6,724 nucleotides of DNA from Acidiferrobacterales bacterium (lineage in GTDB: Bacteria > Pseudomonadota > Gammaproteobacteria > Acidiferrobacterales > Sulfurifustaceae): NCBI GenBank assembly GCA_919902095.1, contig CAKKQL010000027.1, forward strand, positions 1-6,724, read 5' to 3'. Shown one piece after another: positions 5,469 through 6,724 of this stretch. Position numbers and translations under genes: made by a program. Position 1 is the first letter of the stretch; each line of letters opens with the position of its first letter. Below the pieces are notes generated by a model that saw only the letters and a list, made by a program, of their open reading frames with translations, made no database searches and had not been told where the DNA came from.

Positions 5469-6569
5469 ATGGCGGCAACTGCACTGGCCTACGACGCCTA
5501 CGACGTCGTCCCCGACGACGAATGCGACGCGCGTATCCGCGCGGCGAAGGCGGCGCTCGGCAAGCGCGTGGTCATTCTCGGGCATCACTACCAGCGCGAC
5601 GAGGTATTCCGCCACGCCGATTTTTCCGGCGATTCGCTCAAGCTCTCGCGCCTGGCGGCGTCGAGCGACGCCGAATACATCGTGTTTTGCGGCGTGCACT
5701 TCATGGCCGAGGTCGCCGACATCCTCTCGCGTCCGGAGCAGGTGGCGATCCTGCCCGACCTCGCCGCCGGCTGCTCCATGGCCGACATGGCCAGTCTCGC
5801 CAAGGTCGAGCGCGCCTGGCGCGAACTCGCGACCGTGCTCGATCCGGACCAGCACGTCACGCCGGTGACCTATATCAATTCGTCCGCCGACCTCAAGGCC
5901 TTCTGCGGCCGCCACGGCGGCCTGGTGTGCACCTCGTCGAATACCGGGCGCGTGCTCGAATGGTCGTTTCGGCAACGCGAGAAGGTGTTGTTCTTCCCCG
6001 ACCAGCATCTCGGGCGCAACACGGCGTACCGCATGGGCATCCCGCCCGAAGCGATGACGCTGTGGGATTTCAATAAGCCGCGCGGCGGGCTCACCGATGC
6101 GCAGATCCGGAAAGCGAAAGTCATCCTGTGGCAGGGCTTCTGCTCGGTGCACCAGATGTTCCGCCCCGAGCACATCGACGCCTTCCGCAAGAGCCATCCC
6201 GCCGGCAAGGTTGTTTCGCATCCCGAGTGCTCGTTCGAAGTCTGCCAGAAGTCGGACCACGTCGGCTCGACCGAATTCATCATCAAGACCATCAGGGAGT
6301 CGGCGCCCGGCACTCACTGGCTGGTCGGCACCGAGTTAAACCTCGTCAACCGCCTGCACGAGCAGTTCCGGCATGAGGGCAAGACCGCGCAGTTCATGGC
6401 GCCGACGGTGTGCATGTGCTCAACCATGTTCCGCATCGACCCGCAGCACCTCGCCTGGACGCTTGAGAACCTGGTCGCCGGGCGCGTGGTGAACCAGATC
6501 AAGGTGCCGGCGCAGGAAGCGGAGCTTGCGCGCACCGCGCTTCAGCGGATGCTCGACGTCTCGCCATAA
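5469..6569 (+). CDS. nadA: Quinolinate synthase NadA
   Basis: NadA condenses iminoaspartate with dihydroxyacetone phosphate to quinolinate, the first ring of de novo NAD synthesis, using an oxygen-sensitive [4Fe-4S] cluster in the cytoplasm. The 366 residues show GHHYQRDEVFRHADFSGDSL (38-57), FCGVHFMAEVADIL (73-86), PDQHLGRNTAYRMG (177-190) and HPECSFEVC (251-259). By alignment with E. coli NadA the three cluster ligands should be Cys102 (AAGCSMADM), Cys225 (WQGFCSVHQM) and Cys317 (CMCSTM). The length and the CSTMFRIDPQHLAWTLENL ending resemble the longer Bacillus-type enzymes rather than the 347-residue E. coli form. The ATG comes just after the nudB relic, whose last reading frame runs on into it, and no strong ribosome binding site precedes it. 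It probably once belonged to the aspS-nudB transcript. No nadB or nadC is visible here. Confidence 0.97.
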   Translation: MAATALAYDAYDVVPDDECDARIRAAKAALGKRVVILGHHYQRDEVFRHADFSGDSLKLSRLAASSDAEYIVFCGVHFMAEVADILSRPEQVAILPDLAAGCSMADMASLAKVERAWRELATVLDPDQHVTPVTYINSSADLKAFCGRHGGLVCTSSNTGRVLEWSFRQREKVLFFPDQHLGRNTAYRMGIPPEAMTLWDFNKPRGGLTDAQIRKAKVILWQGFCSVHQMFRPEHIDAFRKSHPAGKVVSHPECSFEVCQKSDHVGSTEFIIKTIRESAPGTHWLVGTELNLVNRLHEQFRHEGKTAQFMAPTVCMCSTMFRIDPQHLAWTLENLVAGRVVNQIKVPAQEAELARTALQRMLDVSP

Positions 6570-6576
6570 CTAATAA

Positions 6577-6655
6577 GTATCAGGCACAAGCTGCCGGGTA
6601 CGAGATAAAATCGGCCAATGTTTACCCGCATCCCGTGCCTTGTCTCTCGTCCCTG
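6577..6655. repeat. Second heptad-type inverted repeat, after nadA
   Basis: Units of 7 bp recur in opposite orientations around an AT-rich centre. The left arm (6581-6608) reads CAGGCAC, AAGCTGC, CGGGTAC, GAGATAA. The right arm, read on the minus strand from 6655 to 6621, gives CAGGGAC, GAGAGAC, AAGGCAC, GGGATGC, GGGTAAA. Position 3 is G in every unit and position 7 is usually C, a rough RAGGNAC consensus. The outer ends match best, TCAGGCACAAG against TCAGGGACGAG (9 of 11). Inside the left half a local hairpin also forms, 6577-6586 with 6592-6601 around CAAGC, nine of ten paired with one G-U; it has no T tract, so it is a poor terminator. The unit differs from that at 518-615 but the architecture is the same. 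It is much more degenerate, so I am less sure of it. Confidence 0.5.
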
Positions 6656-6724
6656 ACAAGAACGAAGTAGTGGTGTTGATCCACGGCCTGTGGCTGTCAG
6701 GCTGGAGCCTGGCCGGACTCGCCC
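6640..6724 (+). CDS. N-terminal fragment of an alpha/beta hydrolase (cut by the window end)
   Basis: Only about 28 codons are visible. They include VVVLIHGLWLSGWSLAGLA, a hydrophobic strand followed by His-Gly, the pattern of the first core strand and oxyanion loop in alpha/beta hydrolases and lipase- or esterase-like proteins. The catalytic serine and the rest lie beyond the window, so substrate and function cannot be told. The start is uncertain. The frame has no ATG after the in-frame TAA at 6574-6576. TTG at 6640 would give MSLVPDKNEVVVLIHG but lies in the right arm of the repeat, and GTG at 6670 or 6673 would start directly at the strand. None has a good ribosome binding site. A GATAAAAT stretch at 6604-6611 might serve as a -10 region. 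Confidence 0.5.
   Translation, partial: MSLVPDKNEVVVLIHGLWLSGWSLAGLA

Noticed and set aside
5402..6076. Plus-strand frame overlapping the start of nadA
   Set aside because: Its first residues are the end of the nudB relic; past about 5467 it is an Arg-rich out-of-frame reading of nadA.
5469..6569. Possible loss of an iron-sulfur ligand in NadA
   Set aside because: On alignment all three expected cysteines (102, 225, 317) are present; the other cysteines are extra and do not displace them.

Overview
The window is a GC-rich stretch of bacterial chromosome carrying housekeeping genes. The order FmdB-type zinc ribbon, DUF502 membrane protein, aspS and a NudB-like relic, the gammaproteobacterial style of SSB and AspRS, and a DUF6763-like acidic protein suggest a Gammaproteobacterium (possibly a Chromatiales or Acidiferrobacterales type) or a close betaproteobacterial relative. 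That placement is inference from gene style and order; no rRNA is present.

Left part (1-1840): ssb (+) and a HinT-type HIT hydrolase (-) converge on a striking inverted repeat made of degenerate 7-bp units, and both stop codons lie in its outer ends. A divergent spacer of about 180 bp separates the HIT gene from a small, very acidic DUF6763-like protein (+). That gene converges with an HU-family DNA-binding protein (-) on a shared intrinsic terminator whose T tract favours the HU side.

Middle part (1841-5088): about 490 bp without a recognisable gene holds an A/T-tract hairpin behind the HU gene and a TATAAT box. A likely operon follows: FmdB-type zinc ribbon, DUF502 inner-membrane protein (TTG start) and aspS. 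The AspRS has the His/Gly pair typical of the non-discriminating enzyme that also charges tRNA(Asn), so the cell probably makes Asn-tRNA(Asn) by transamidation.

Right part (5089-6724): the gap after aspS is not empty. It holds a decayed Nudix gene, most like nudB (dihydroneopterin triphosphate pyrophosphatase, folate pathway), with a missing N-terminus, two frame changes and two in-frame stops. nadA (quinolinate synthase) starts directly at the end of the relic. After nadA comes a second, more degenerate heptad-type inverted repeat, then the first codons of an apparent alpha/beta hydrolase cut by the window edge.

I see no defence system, phage, IS element, CRISPR array or tRNA/rRNA. The most noteworthy signals are the nudB relic and the two heptad-built palindromes at gene ends.
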